NCBI GenBank assembly: GCA_947630135.1
Contig: CANRGH010000005.1
Span: 53,506 to 117,505 of the forward strand
Length of the DNA stretch: 64,000 bases
From: an uncultured Monoglobus sp.
Lineage (GTDB): Bacteria; Bacillota; Clostridia; Monoglobales; Monoglobaceae
Direction: 5' to 3'
Below, piece by piece: positions 50,234 to 59,532 of the stretch (the stretch's first letter is position 1; the number at the start of each line of letters is the position of its first letter). The notes below the pieces were generated by a model that did not search any database, had not been told where the DNA came from, and saw nothing but the letters and a program-made list of their open reading frames with translations. The position numbers were made by a program, and so were the translations under genes.

Positions 50234-52594
50234 TCAAAGTTTTCGGAAATTGGCGTAAGCCGCCATCATCTTCTTCTGTCCGACCGACTCAAAATCCACG
50301 ATAACGAACCAGTCCTTGCCCATTTCCTGCGCGGACACGACCGTGCCGACTCCGAATTTTCTGTGCTCGACCCTGTCGCCCGGGCTGTAGCTCTCGCCGC
50401 CCGCGATGATCTCGGGCTCGGGCGCTTTCGTGAGGAACGCGCTGTCGCCAAATCCGCCGGAGGCCGCGCTTCCGCCGCGGATCCGGGTCCGCTCATACGC
50501 CGGCGCGTCCTCGGTCTTATCGACCAGCTTTTCGGGTATTTCCTCAAGAAATCTCGAGGGCATGTTGTATCGGGTCTGGCCGAACAGCGTTCTCTGCCTC
50601 GCGGCAGACAAAAACAGCCGCTTTTTGGCGCGCGTAATCCCGACATAGCAGAGTCGCCGCTCCTCCTCGAGCTCCTCGGGATCGCCGAAGGCCCGCGAGT
50701 TCGGGAAAACACTCTCTTCCATGCCTATCAAAAACACGTTCGGGAACTCAAGCCCCTTGGCGCTGTGGAGCGTCATGAGCGTGACCGCCTCCTGCGCCTC
50801 GTCATAGTTGTCAATATCCGAGATCAGTGAGATGTTTTCAAGCAGCTCGCTCAAGGTTATGTCCTCGTTGTCTCTGACCGCCTCCTGGACCATCGAGACA
50901 AATTCCTTGAGGTTCTCAAGCCTTGTGCGGTTTTCAACCGTTTTGGATTTTTCGAGCGCGTCGATCATGCCCGATGCGCGCATAACGGTCCTCACCAGAA
51001 GCTCAAGCCCCGTTCCGTCGGCCAGATCGGCCCTGAACCCGTTTATCATCTCGGTAAACTTTTTGAGCTTCCCCGCCGCCGCGGAGCCGAACTCCGAAAA
51101 CTCGTCCGCCCGCTCGCAGACGCGGAACATGCTTATATTTTCCACCGCTCCTATCGCCGCGAGCTTGTCCACGGTTGACGCGCCAATACCGCGCTTGGGC
51201 TCGTTAATGACCCTGCGCAGCGCAACGTCGTCGTCGGGATTGGCAATCAGTCTTAAGTATGAGCCGATGTCCTTGATCTCTTTTCTGTCATAGAACCTCA
51301 GGCCGCCAACGACCTTATACGGCACCGCGTTTCTCAGCAGCATGTCCTCAATAACGCGGGACTGCGCGTTGACGCGGTACAGCACGACCGTGTCGTTCAG
51401 ATTGCCGCCTAACCTGTAAATATTCGTCACGACCGACTGCGCCTCGCTGTGCTCGTTGTCGGCAATGTGCAGGCTTATCTTCTCCCCGCCGCCGTTCGAG
51501 GTCCAAAGCTCCTTGCCCTTTCTTCCGTCGTTATGCTTGATAACGCTGTTGGCGGCGTCAAGAATATGCTGGGTCGAGCGGTAGTTTTCCTCAAGCTTAA
51601 TTACCGCCGCGTCGGGAAACTCTTTCTCAAAGCCGAGAATATTTTGAATATCGGCGCCGCGGAACTTATATATGCTCTGATCGTCGTCGCCCACAACGCA
51701 CAGATTGCGGTGCTTTTCGGCGAGCAGACTCACAAGGCGGTACTGCGCGTGGTTCGTGTCCTGATACTCGTCAACCAATATGTATTTATACCTGTTCCGA
51801 TAATACTCCAGAACCTCGGGACATTCCTCAAACAGGCGCACCGTTAGCATTATCAGATCGTCAAAGTCAAGCGCGTTGTTGCTCTTGAGCTTGCGGCTGT
51901 AGAGCTTGTAAAGGTCCGCCACGGTCTGCAGATAAAAGTCGGCGCCCACGCCGTCTTTGTATTCCGCGGGGCCGATCAGCTTGTCCTTCGCTCCGCTTAT
52001 CAGCGTCAGCATTGTGCGCGGCGCGTATTTTTTGTCGTCTATCTCAAGCTCTTTCAGACATTCCTTCATCACCGTCAGCTGATCGGCCGTGTCGTAAATG
52101 ACAAAATCCTTGGCATAGCCGATCTTCTCAATGTCGCGGCGCAGCATGCGGGCGCACATAGAATGGAACGTGCCCGCGTGAACGTCGTTCCCGATCTCTC
52201 CGAGCCTCGCGGTCAGCCTCGCCTTGAGCTCGCCCGCGGCCTTGTTGGTAAAGGTGATCGCGAGTATATTGTACGGACGCACCGGGTCCTCCGTCAGACA
52301 CGCCTCAAGCTCGGGGCTGAGCTCGTCAAGCTCGCCGTCGCGGTACCACTCGAGGAACTCAAGCTCGGCGTCAGAAAATTCGCGCGGAACATTTTCGCTG
52401 TTATACGCCTTTCCGTATTTAATTAGATGAGCTATCTTGTGAATGATGACCGTGGTCTTTCCGCTTCCGGCGCCCGCCAGAACAAGCAGAGGCCCCTCGG
52501 TGGTGAACACCGCCTGCCTCTGCCTGTCGTTTAAGTTTTTGTACTCGTTTTCGATTATGCTTCTGCGCAAGCTTAAAAATTCAGAACTGTTCAT
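50234..52594 (-). CDS. pcrA: ATP-dependent DNA helicase PcrA/UvrD
   Basis: A 786-residue SF1A helicase of normal PcrA length. Motifs in order: Q motif LNDRQRQAVFTTEGPLLVLAGAGSGKTT (I), ILAITFTNKAAGELKAR (Ia), GTFHSMCARMLR, YILVDEYQDTN (II), VVGDDDQSIYKFRGAD (III), LEENYRSTQHILDAAN (IV), VTLMTLHSAKGLEFPNVFL (V) and RRLCYVGITRAKKRLFL (VI). The C-terminal Tudor-like GDRVEHRKFGVGTVVS binds RNA polymerase in PcrA. It unwinds DNA in repair and replication-conflict removal. It follows mnmA by 36 bases; start supported by AAGGAAAAAG. Confidence 0.97.
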   Translation of the reverse strand: MNSSEFLSLRRSIIENEYKNLNDRQRQAVFTTEGPLLVLAGAGSGKTTVIIHKIAHLIKYGKAYNSENVPREFSDAELEFLEWYRDGELDELSPELEACLTEDPVRPYNILAITFTNKAAGELKARLTARLGEIGNDVHAGTFHSMCARMLRRDIEKIGYAKDFVIYDTADQLTVMKECLKELEIDDKKYAPRTMLTLISGAKDKLIGPAEYKDGVGADFYLQTVADLYKLYSRKLKSNNALDFDDLIMLTVRLFEECPEVLEYYRNRYKYILVDEYQDTNHAQYRLVSLLAEKHRNLCVVGDDDQSIYKFRGADIQNILGFEKEFPDAAVIKLEENYRSTQHILDAANSVIKHNDGRKGKELWTSNGGGEKISLHIADNEHSEAQSVVTNIYRLGGNLNDTVVLYRVNAQSRVIEDMLLRNAVPYKVVGGLRFYDRKEIKDIGSYLRLIANPDDDVALRRVINEPKRGIGASTVDKLAAIGAVENISMFRVCERADEFSEFGSAAAGKLKKFTEMINGFRADLADGTGLELLVRTVMRASGMIDALEKSKTVENRTRLENLKEFVSMVQEAVRDNEDITLSELLENISLISDIDNYDEAQEAVTLMTLHSAKGLEFPNVFLIGMEESVFPNSRAFGDPEELEEERRLCYVGITRAKKRLFLSAARQRTLFGQTRYNMPSRFLEEIPEKLVDKTEDAPAYERTRIRGGSAASGGFGDSAFLTKAPEPEIIAGGESYSPGDRVEHRKFGVGTVVSAQEMGKDWFVIVDFESVGQKKMMAAYANFRKL

Positions 52595-52630
52595 TGGCGC
52601 TTTTTCCTTTTTGCATCTTAACTTTTATTT

Positions 52631-53704
52631 TTATTGTTTTATCGTGCCGCCGCCTATGCAGCGGTCAAAATCCATGTCATAGAACACAACCGCCTGGCCC
52701 GGCGTCACGGCCCTCTGCGGCGTCTCAAACTCAACCGACGCGCATCCGCCTCCGATCGGGGCAACCCTACACGGAGCGGGGCTCGCGGCGTAACGCACCT
52801 TGGCGAGAGCCTCAAACGGCTCAAAATCGGCCGCGTCGAATGTTATAAAATTAAGCCTGTCGGCGATGAGTTTGGATGAAAACTCGCTGCCCTTCTCACC
52901 CAGAGTTATCTCTCCGGTCTCGGGATTTATGCGCGTGACAAACATGGGCTTGCCGAAGGCTATGCCCAGGCCCTTGCGCTGGCCGATCGTATAATTTATT
53001 ATACCCTTGTGCCTGCCCAAAAAATTGCCCTGCGAGTCAATAAAATCCCCGGGCTCCGACTTGGCTCCGCCGTAACGCTCGATAAACGAGGCATAGTCTT
53101 TGTCGGGTACAAAGCAGATCTCCTGGCTGTCGGGCTTGTCCGCGATGTCAAGACCGAGCCGCCGCGCGATCCCGCGAACTTCGTCCTTGCTTTCAATATC
53201 GCCCAGAGGCAGATACATTTTCGAGAGCTGGCTCTGGGTCAGCGAGTACAGCACATAGGTCTGGTCCTTCTCCTTGGCCCTGGCGCGGCGCAGAATGTAT
53301 CTGCCGCTTTTTTCGTCACGCTCGACTCTTGCGTAGTGCCCTGTCGCGATAAGATCGGCGTCGAGCAGGCGCGCTTTTTCAAGCATAGCGTCGAACTTTA
53401 AAAAGCGGTTGCAGGCAATGCACGGGTTCGGAGTGCGCGCGTTTTTATACTCGTCAACAAAATAATCCACCACGTTTTTCTCAAAATCCGAACGGAAATC
53501 AAGCACATGATAGTCGATCCCGAGCTTATAGCAGGCTCTGCGCGCGTCCTCAACAGACGACAGGGAGCAGCACGAGCCTTCCTCCTCGCCGTCCCAAAGG
53601 CGCATGGTCACGCCGATCACCTCAAAACCGCGCTCCTTTAAAAGGGCGGCGGCGACAGTGCTGTCAACGCCGCCCGACATTCCGATTACGATCCGCTCAG
53701 GCAT
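52631..53704 (-). CDS. mnmA: tRNA-specific 2-thiouridylase
   Basis: A 357-residue MnmA. PP-loop IGMSGGVDSTVAAALLKE near residue 7, CIACNRFLKFDAML with the first catalytic Cys, the second Cys in SQEICFVPDKDY, and the family segment NYTIGQRKGLGIAFGKPMFV. It thiolates U34 of Lys, Glu and Gln tRNAs using sulfur from a cysteine desulfurase; nifS and nifU precede it in the same operon. The start at 53704 overlaps the end of nifU by 8 bases; a 44-codon upstream extension is only nifU read in another frame. Confidence 0.95.
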   Translation of the reverse strand: MPERIVIGMSGGVDSTVAAALLKERGFEVIGVTMRLWDGEEEGSCCSLSSVEDARRACYKLGIDYHVLDFRSDFEKNVVDYFVDEYKNARTPNPCIACNRFLKFDAMLEKARLLDADLIATGHYARVERDEKSGRYILRRARAKEKDQTYVLYSLTQSQLSKMYLPLGDIESKDEVRGIARRLGLDIADKPDSQEICFVPDKDYASFIERYGGAKSEPGDFIDSQGNFLGRHKGIINYTIGQRKGLGIAFGKPMFVTRINPETGEITLGEKGSEFSSKLIADRLNFITFDAADFEPFEALAKVRYAASPAPCRVAPIGGGCASVEFETPQRAVTPGQAVVFYDMDFDRCIGGGTIKQ

Positions 53705-54155
53705 TATCGGCACCGTGGACCTCATCCGCCACCGTGCAGGACGAGCAGCAGCCGCTGCACTGCGGAATGGCCGAAGCGTCCATGCCGCGGCTCTCATAGT
53801 AATTCGCAAGCGCCGCGTGGACCGCCTCCTCGGCAAGGTTCGAGCAGTGCATCTTGATCGGCGGCAGTCCGTCGAGTGCGTCGGCGACCGCCTGATTGGT
53901 GAGCTGAAGCGCCTCGTCGATCGTCTTGCCCTTAACGAGCTCGGTAGCCATGCTGGACGTGGCGATCGCCGCGCCGCAGCCGAAGGTCTTGAATTTTACG
54001 TCCTCGATAACGCCCGTGTCGTCGTTGATCTTCATATATATCTTCATTATGTCTCCGCACTGGGGATTTCCGACCTGGCCGACCGCGTTGGCGTCGGGGA
54101 TCTCGCCCACATTGCGCGGATTTGAAAAATGATCCATTACTTTTTCACTGTACAT
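53697..54155 (-). CDS. nifU: NifU/IscU-like iron-sulfur cluster scaffold
   Basis: A 152-residue scaffold protein. Three cluster-ligand Cys are in NPQCGDIM, FGCGAAIATSSM and IKMHCSNLAEEA, as in IscU/NifU N-terminal domains; a C-terminal CSGCCSSC adds four more cysteines that may bind a cluster or metal, as in many clostridial NifU-like proteins. It assembles Fe-S clusters on sulfur from the desulfurase encoded three bases upstream. Overlaps mnmA. The gene symbol follows common usage in Clostridia and does not imply nitrogen fixation. Confidence 0.93.
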   Translation of the reverse strand: MYSEKVMDHFSNPRNVGEIPDANAVGQVGNPQCGDIMKIYMKINDDTGVIEDVKFKTFGCGAAIATSSMATELVKGKTIDEALQLTNQAVADALDGLPPIKMHCSNLAEEAVHAALANYYESRGMDASAIPQCSGCCSSCTVADEVHGADNA

Positions 54156-54158
54156 ATA

Positions 54159-55340
54159 TTAGTCCTCCTTATTGTTCTTAACAAAATCCTCATAGAGCGG
54201 CGACATGCTGCGGAGCAGCGGAACTATCTCGGCGAGCGCGTCCGCTATCGCGTCGGCCTGTTCCTTGGTGTTGCTCGTGTCAAACGTCACGCGCAGCGAG
54301 CCGTGCGCGTCCTCGTGCTTGAGTCCGATCGCGAGCAGCACATGCGACGGGTCAAGCGAGCCCGAAGTGCAGGCGCTTCCGCTGGACGCCGAAATCCCCT
54401 TCATGTCAAGGCGGAGCAGCATGCCCTCGCCCTCGATAAATCTGAAGCTTATGTTGGTGTTGCCCGGAAGGCGCTCGGTCGGATGGCCGTTTAGCCACGC
54501 GTAGGGCACCTTGTCAAGCACCTGTTTTATATAATAATCCCTGAGTTCTGTAAGCTGTTTTTGCTTTCCGGGAATGTCAGCGGTGGCAAGTTCAATTGCT
54601 TTACCGAGTCCCACTATGCCCGGAACATTCTCGGTGGCTGCGCGTTTTCCGCGCTCCTGCGCTCCGCCGGTGATGAAAGGCGTCAGCTTTACACCCCGCC
54701 GAACATACAGCGCGCCCACACCCTTCGGGCCGTGGAACTTGTGCGCCGTCAGCGACAGCATATCAATGTTAAGCTCGTTCACGTCGATCTCGATCATTCC
54801 AACCGCCTGAACCGCGTCGGTGTGGAAAATGACCTTATGCTCACGGCAGATCGCGCCGATCTCCTTGATCGGCATTATGGTTCCTATCTCGTTGTTGGCG
54901 AACATGACCGACACCAGAACAGTGTCGGGGCGGATCGCTCTCTCAACGTCCTCTGCCGCGACTCTGCCGTATTTGTCTACCGGCAGATATGTCACTTCCC
55001 AGCCCTGCTTTTCAAGATCCTGACAGGTGTGCAGGACCGCGTGATGCTCAACGGCGGTCGTTATAATGTGTTTGCCCTTGTCCGCGTAGGCCTTGGCGGT
55101 GCTTCTGATCGCCCAGTTATCCGCCTCGGTGCCGCTGCCCGTGAAGTAAATTTCCTTGGGAGAAGCCCCGATCGCCTTCGCGACTTTTTCTCTCGCCGTC
55201 TCAACGGCTTTTTTCGCTTCCCGTCCCTCGGCGTAAATACTGGACGGGTTTCCGGGTATCTCTTTGATACACGAAATCATTTCCTCGGCGACCTCATCGC
55301 TTATCTTCGTGGTCGCCGCGTTGTCAACATAAATTCTCAT
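54159..55340 (-). CDS. nifS: Cysteine desulfurase (NifS/IscS class)
   Basis: A 393-residue PLP enzyme. Motifs: YVDNAATTKISDEV, ITTAVEHHAVLHTC, SVMFANNEIGTIMPI, the PLP Lys in LTAHKFHGPKGVGALYVRRG and the catalytic Cys in SSGSACTSGSLDPSHVL. It takes sulfur from cysteine for Fe-S clusters and tRNA thiolation. First gene of the leftward unit nifS-nifU-mnmA-pcrA-methyltransferase. No iscR-type regulator is adjacent. Confidence 0.96.
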   Translation of the reverse strand: MRIYVDNAATTKISDEVAEEMISCIKEIPGNPSSIYAEGREAKKAVETAREKVAKAIGASPKEIYFTGSGTEADNWAIRSTAKAYADKGKHIITTAVEHHAVLHTCQDLEKQGWEVTYLPVDKYGRVAAEDVERAIRPDTVLVSVMFANNEIGTIMPIKEIGAICREHKVIFHTDAVQAVGMIEIDVNELNIDMLSLTAHKFHGPKGVGALYVRRGVKLTPFITGGAQERGKRAATENVPGIVGLGKAIELATADIPGKQKQLTELRDYYIKQVLDKVPYAWLNGHPTERLPGNTNISFRFIEGEGMLLRLDMKGISASSGSACTSGSLDPSHVLLAIGLKHEDAHGSLRVTFDTSNTKEQADAIADALAEIVPLLRSMSPLYEDFVKNNKED

Positions 55341-55442
55341 TATGCCTGTCCTACCTTTCGTTAAATATTTTTGGCGGAAACCCCGCCGCTCATACGTTCA
55401 ACCCATGAAAAGTAGATCTACGTATATCGGAAAATCAAAGGA

Positions 55443-55892
55443 TCATTCGGCGAATTTTTTGGACTGCTCGACAGCCATGCGGTCACATTCCTCGTTCTCG
55501 GGATTGCCGCTGTGACCCTTTACCCAATGAAGAGTTACCTCATGCTCCTTGAGCAGATCAAGGACGATCTCCCACAGATCGGGGTTCAGCGCCTTTTCCT
55601 TTTTATTGCGCATCCAGCCGTTTCGGCGCCAGCTCTCCGCCCAGCCCTTATCAACCGCGTCGATAAAATACTTCGAGTCGCTGTAAATATCGACTCTGCA
55701 TTTCTGGTTGAGCGCCCGAAGCCCCTCGATAACCGCGGTAAGCTCCATGCGGTTATTGGTGGTCTCGGCCTCGCCGCCGCTGAGTTTTTTCTCATAGCCG
55801 CCGTACCTGAGAATAACTCCGTAGCCGCCCGGCCCGGGATTGCCGCTGCACGCGCCGTCTGTATAAATCTGAACACGCTTTAGATCCGCCAT
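55443..55892 (-). CDS. rnhA: Ribonuclease HI
   Basis: A 149-residue RNase HI. Catalytic residues in order: Asp in IYTDGACSGNPGPGGYG, Glu in NNRMELTAVIEGL, Asp in IYSDSKYFIDAV and Asp in EECDRMAVEQSK, with HWVKGHSGNP as the His loop. It degrades RNA of RNA-DNA hybrids. Start at 55892 follows AGAGGTG; the frame upstream runs through the promoter. Confidence 0.96.
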   Translation of the reverse strand: MADLKRVQIYTDGACSGNPGPGGYGVILRYGGYEKKLSGGEAETTNNRMELTAVIEGLRALNQKCRVDIYSDSKYFIDAVDKGWAESWRRNGWMRNKKEKALNPDLWEIVLDLLKEHEVTLHWVKGHSGNPENEECDRMAVEQSKKFAE

Positions 55893-55919
55893 AATACACC
55901 TCTCTGAATTTCCTAAACT

Positions 55920-55948
55920 ATTATAGCACAACCCAAAAAGAAATAAAA
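55920..55948 (-). promoter_or_regulatory. Promoter of rnhA
   Basis: A TATAAT box (55920-55925) with a weak TTTTAT -35 (55943-55948) at 17 bases, minus strand, about 28 bases before the start. Confidence 0.55.
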
Positions 55949-55981
55949 GGGGTTTTTGAGAAAAATTTTTAACGCGCGCAA

Positions 55982-56011
55982 AAAACGCCGCCCGTTTCCG
56001 GGCGGCGTTTT
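55982..56011 (-). terminator. Terminator of rpsB-tsf
   Basis: AAAACGCCGCCCG (55982-55994) pairs with CGGGCGGCGTTTT (55999-56011); a T6 run follows on the minus strand. It lies 13 bases after the tsf stop codon. Confidence 0.92.
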
Positions 56012-56024
56012 GAAATTCTATGTG

Positions 56025-56942
56025 TTATTTAACCATTGACGCGACTTCAGCGGCAAAATCGTCCTGCTTCTTCTCGATACCCTCGCCTGTCTCAAAGCGT
56101 ACAAACTTGGTGATCTTGATGTCAGCGCCGATCTCCTTTGAAACCTGCTTAACGTAATCCGCAACGGACTCCTTGTTGACAGCCTTGACATAGGGCTGAT
56201 CAAGCAGACAAACCTCTTTGAGCTCCTTGGCGAGACGGCCGGTGATCATCTTCTCGATGATATTCTCGGGCTTGCTCGCGTTCTTCGGATCGTTCTTGGC
56301 CTGTGCGATAAGGATCTCCTTCTCGTGCTGCTTGTAATCCTCGGGAACCTCGTCGCTTGACAGGTACTTGGGGTTTAAGGCCGCGATCTGCATCGCGATG
56401 TTCTTCAGGCACTCCGTAACCTGCTCGCAGGCGGGAGCCTGAGCCTCAACCATAACGCCGATCTTTCCGCCGGCGTGGATATAGTCAACAACAACGCCGT
56501 CGGTCGAAATTCTCTCAAAGCGTCTGATGTTCATGTTCTCGCCGATCTTGGCGATCTTCTCGGTCAGAGCGTCGCCGACGTTCTGGCTGCCGCCCGAGAT
56601 CGTCTTTGTCTTGAGCTCCTCAACGTCAGCGGGAGCCTCGGCCGCGATCGTCTTGGCGACGTCGAGCACGAAGGTTCTGAAATCCTCGTTTTTCGCGACG
56701 AAGTCCGTCTCGGAGTTAACCTCGACAACAACGCCCACGCCGCCGTCAATGTGCGACAGAACGATACCCTCGGCGGCAATTCTGCCCGCCTTTTTAGCGG
56801 CCTTGGAAAGGCCTTTCTCTCTCAAATACTCAACAGCCGCGTCCTTGTCGCCGTCGGTCTCAACAAGAGCCTTTTTGCAGTCCATCATGCCGCAGCCGGT
56901 CATTTCTCTGAGTTCCTTAACATCTTTTGCTGTAAATGCCAT
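56025..56942 (-). CDS. tsf: Elongation factor Ts
   Basis: A 305-residue EF-Ts. The N-terminal UBA-like domain has FTAKDVKELREMTGCGMMDCKKAL, followed by KAAKKAGRIAAEGI and the core VEVNSETDFVAKNEDF, and the C-terminal LLDQPYVKAVNKESVADYV. It exchanges GDP for GTP on EF-Tu. Second gene of the rpsB-tsf operon, 31 bases after rpsB, start supported by AAGGAAG. Confidence 0.97.
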   Translation of the reverse strand: MAFTAKDVKELREMTGCGMMDCKKALVETDGDKDAAVEYLREKGLSKAAKKAGRIAAEGIVLSHIDGGVGVVVEVNSETDFVAKNEDFRTFVLDVAKTIAAEAPADVEELKTKTISGGSQNVGDALTEKIAKIGENMNIRRFERISTDGVVVDYIHAGGKIGVMVEAQAPACEQVTECLKNIAMQIAALNPKYLSSDEVPEDYKQHEKEILIAQAKNDPKNASKPENIIEKMITGRLAKELKEVCLLDQPYVKAVNKESVADYVKQVSKEIGADIKITKFVRFETGEGIEKKQDDFAAEVASMVK

Positions 56943-56973
56943 TTATATATCTTCCTTTCTTGTGTTCTTATTT

Positions 56974-57717
56974 TTACTCGTCAAGAATGTCGAGGCTTAC
57001 TTCCTCTTCCTTCTCGGAATTGTCCTCAAGCTGCTCGCCCTGCTTGCCCTCTAAGATTGCGTTTCCGATAGTGGTGACAATGAGTTTTACCGCACGGATA
57101 GCGTCGTCGTTGCCGGGAATGGGATAATCCGCTTCCTCGGGGTCGCAGTTGGTGTCAACAATAGCGATTACCGGGATGCCCAGCTTGTGAGCCTCGGCGA
57201 TCGCGTTCTTCTCTTTGCGGGGATCAACAACAAAGATCGCCGCGGGCAGATCCTTCATTTCCTTGATGCCGCCCATGAACTTCTCAAGTCTCTCCTTCTC
57301 AAGGTTGAGCTTGATGACCTCTTTCTTGGGCAGAAGATCCATTGTGCCGTCCTCGGTCATCTTCTCAAGCTGATACAGTCTGCCTATTCTCTGCTTGATG
57401 GTCTTGAAGTTTGTGAGCATTCCGCCCAGCCATCTCGCGTTGACATAGAACATGCCCGTTCTCTCTGCCTCTTCCTTGATCGCTTCCTGAGCCTGCTTCT
57501 TGGTTCCAACAAACAGAACCGAGCCACCCTCGGCCGCGATGTCGCGCGTAAAGTAATACGCTTCCTCAATTTTCTTCACAGTCTTCTGAAGGTCAATGAT
57601 ATAGATGCCGTTTCTCTCCGTAAAAATGTACTCAGCCATTTTCGGGTTCCAGCGGCGGGTCTGGTGTCCGAAGTGAACGCCTGCCTCCAGTAACTGCTTC
57701 ATCTGAACTACTCCCAT
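56974..57717 (-). CDS. rpsB: 30S ribosomal protein S2
   Basis: A 247-residue S2. Motifs: [77 protein letters not shown] and [10 protein letters not shown]. The C-terminus is acidic ([14 protein letters not shown]). The start at 57717 follows GGAGGTG; a 25-codon upstream extension lies in the leader. Confidence 0.97.
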   Translation of the reverse strand: MGVVQMKQLLEAGVHFGHQTRRWNPKMAEYIFTERNGIYIIDLQKTVKKIEEAYYFTRDIAAEGGSVLFVGTKKQAQEAIKEEAERTGMFYVNARWLGGMLTNFKTIKQRIGRLYQLEKMTEDGTMDLLPKKEVIKLNLEKERLEKFMGGIKEMKDLPAAIFVVDPRKEKNAIAEAHKLGIPVIAIVDTNCDPEEADYPIPGNDDAIRAVKLIVTTIGNAILEGKQGEQLEDNSEKEEEVSLDILDE

Positions 57718-57849
57718 GATTTTACACCTCCGTAAAGTTATACCTCCGCCCCGGTCTGCTTTTTCCGGAACCGACATGGGATCGCGGCACAACCGAAAAA
57801 ATCGCGGAACGTGCGTATTTAATTTTTGTGTGACTTCACACAGAAAAGT

Positions 57850-57878
57850 ATTATATCATACCGTTTTCAGGAATGCAA
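57850..57878 (-). promoter_or_regulatory. Promoter and leader of the rpsB-tsf operon
   Basis: TTGCAT (57873-57878) and TATAAT (57850-57855), 17-base spacing, minus strand, with AT-rich DNA upstream. The leader of about 125 bases begins with a small palindrome GTGTGA-n2-TCACAC (57828-57841) and includes further short complementary segments; an S2-binding autoregulatory leader is possible but I do not recognise one. Confidence 0.75.
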
Positions 57879-57950
57879 GAGAAATTTTCAATTTTTTTGA
57901 AAATTTTTGTTTTACTTCTCGAAAGTTTTATTTTACTTCTCAAACATTTT

Positions 57951-59432
57951 TTATCTTGAATACGTCTTGGCTATCTTGAGCAGCTTGGCGGCGAGCTCGT
58001 CACTGAAAACGTCGGTGCTTCCGAGCCGCCACGTCCAGTTCCCGCCCATGGTGGACGGCGTGTTCATTCTCGCTTCGGCGCCCAGGTCAAGAATATCCTG
58101 CATCGTGATGATCGCGGTGTCCGCCGCGCTGCCGAGCAGCGACTTGATAAAGCCCCAGTTTAAGCCTTCCTCTTTCGTCAGGCGCAGGTAATCGACCGCG
58201 AACCCGCGCATATGCTCGGGAAGAGTCTCAAACCAGCCCTTGAGCGTGTCATTGTCATGCGTTCCGATATACGCGACGGAGTTTTTGGGATAATTGTGCG
58301 GAAGGTAATCGCTGTCCTCTCCAGGCGTGAAGCCGAACTGCATGACCTTCATGCCGGGCATTCCGCTGAACCTCAGCAGCGCCCGCACATCGTCGGTTAT
58401 GGTGCCGAGGTCCTCGGCGATAAGCGGCGGCGTCTCGCCGACCTCCTGCTTGACACGGTTAAAAAAGTCGCTGCCGGGGCCCTTGAGCCATTCGCCCTCA
58501 ACCGCGTCGGGCTTGCCGTACTCGATCGCGTAGAACGCGTCAAAGCCGCGGAAGTGGTCGATCCTCACTATGTCGTACATATTAAGAGCGGCCGACAGGC
58601 GTTTTATCCACCACTCGTATCCTGTCTCGGCCAGATAATCCCAGTTATACAGCGGGTTCCCCCAAAGCTGACCCTTCGGCGCGTAGCCGTCGGGCGGGCA
58701 GCCCGCCACCTTAATCGGCGTTCTGTCGGGGTCAAGCATCAGCACCTCGTTATGCGCCCACGCGTCGGCGCTGTCCTCGGCGACATAGATCGGTATGTCG
58801 CCTATTATCTTTATTCCCTGCTTGTTCGCGTAGCTCTTCAGCCCGCTCCACTGCTCGTAAAACCGATACTGGACATAGACCCAGAAATTTATCTCATCGT
58901 CAAGGCGGTTGTAGACCCTGACTATCGCGTCGGGCTCGCGGCGCACTATATCATCGTCCCAGTCGCGGTACATCTTAAGTCCGCTGTCAAATTTGAGAGC
59001 CATGAACATGGCGTAGTTTTCGATCCAATATGAGTTTTCTACTCTGAATTTGTCTATCTCGCCCTTCTTGCGGACCTTATCGCGGTCATAAGCAATTTTA
59101 AGGACTTTAAATTTGTTATTGAATATTTTTTCATAGTCTACCGTCCCGGGATCGCCGCCCCAGTCGATATACGCGTAGTCCTCAAAATTAAGCGCCCCGT
59201 CCTCACGCAGCAGATCAAAATCAATAAAATAAGGGTTTCCCGCGAACGTTGAAAACGACTGATAGGGCGAGTCTCCGTAGCCCGTCGGGCCGATCGGGAG
59301 TATCTGCCAGTATTTCTGCCCGCTCTTTTGCAAAAAGTCAACAAAGCGATGGGCCTCGCTGCCCATTGTTCCTATTCCATAATTGCCGGGAAATGATGAG
59401 ATATGCATCAAAATTCCGCTTCCGCGTTCCAT
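57951..59432 (-). CDS. malQ: 4-alpha-glucanotransferase (amylomaltase, GH77)
   Basis: A 493-residue GH77 enzyme of the short bacterial type. Motifs: ERGSGILMHISSFPGNYGIG, GYGDSPYQSFSTFAGNPYFID, the nucleophile region YDIVRIDHFRGFDAFY, the acid in PLIAEDLGTI and the transition-state Asp in IGTHDNDTLKGW. It moves glucan chains between maltooligosaccharides, in glycogen/maltodextrin metabolism in the cytosol. Start supported by AAAGGAG. It follows ilvE after a terminator hairpin, so it may depend on read-through or on a promoter in the short gap, which I could not define. Confidence 0.96.
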   Translation of the reverse strand: MERGSGILMHISSFPGNYGIGTMGSEAHRFVDFLQKSGQKYWQILPIGPTGYGDSPYQSFSTFAGNPYFIDFDLLREDGALNFEDYAYIDWGGDPGTVDYEKIFNNKFKVLKIAYDRDKVRKKGEIDKFRVENSYWIENYAMFMALKFDSGLKMYRDWDDDIVRREPDAIVRVYNRLDDEINFWVYVQYRFYEQWSGLKSYANKQGIKIIGDIPIYVAEDSADAWAHNEVLMLDPDRTPIKVAGCPPDGYAPKGQLWGNPLYNWDYLAETGYEWWIKRLSAALNMYDIVRIDHFRGFDAFYAIEYGKPDAVEGEWLKGPGSDFFNRVKQEVGETPPLIAEDLGTITDDVRALLRFSGMPGMKVMQFGFTPGEDSDYLPHNYPKNSVAYIGTHDNDTLKGWFETLPEHMRGFAVDYLRLTKEEGLNWGFIKSLLGSAADTAIITMQDILDLGAEARMNTPSTMGGNWTWRLGSTDVFSDELAAKLLKIAKTYSR

Positions 59433-59484
59433 AATTTTTCTCCTTTAATTTTATTTTGTATCGCGGGAAAGCCCGCATGAAAAG

Positions 59485-59514
59485 GCGCCCGCGCCGTTTC
59501 CGCGGTGCGGGCGC
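59485..59514 (-). terminator. Terminator or attenuator between ilvE and malQ
   Basis: GCGCCCGC (59485-59492) and GCGGGCGC (59507-59514) enclose further pairing; CTTTT follows on the minus strand. A second small hairpin GCGGG/CCCGC is at 59463-59476. Confidence 0.65.
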
Positions 59515-59532
59515 ACTTTAATATGCCGAAAA

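Noticed and set aside
52163..52426. Small plus-strand frames opposite pcrA
   Set aside because: Antisense to intact helicase motifs, with no ribosome sites or recognised products.
53705..53836. 44-codon N-terminal extension of mnmA
   Set aside because: It is nifU read in another frame; MnmA normally begins a few residues before the SGGVDS loop, which is the case from 53704.
57882..57906. Inverted repeat AAATTTTCAA/TTGAAAATTT considered as a terminator of malQ
   Set aside because: The stem is purely A/T except two pairs and no suitable T-run follows on the minus strand; more likely AT-rich upstream DNA of the rpsB promoter.
57910..57942. Direct repeat TTTTACTTCTC twice, considered as CRISPR-like or a binding site
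   Set aside because: Only two short copies in a simple T-rich stretch after malQ; no array structure.
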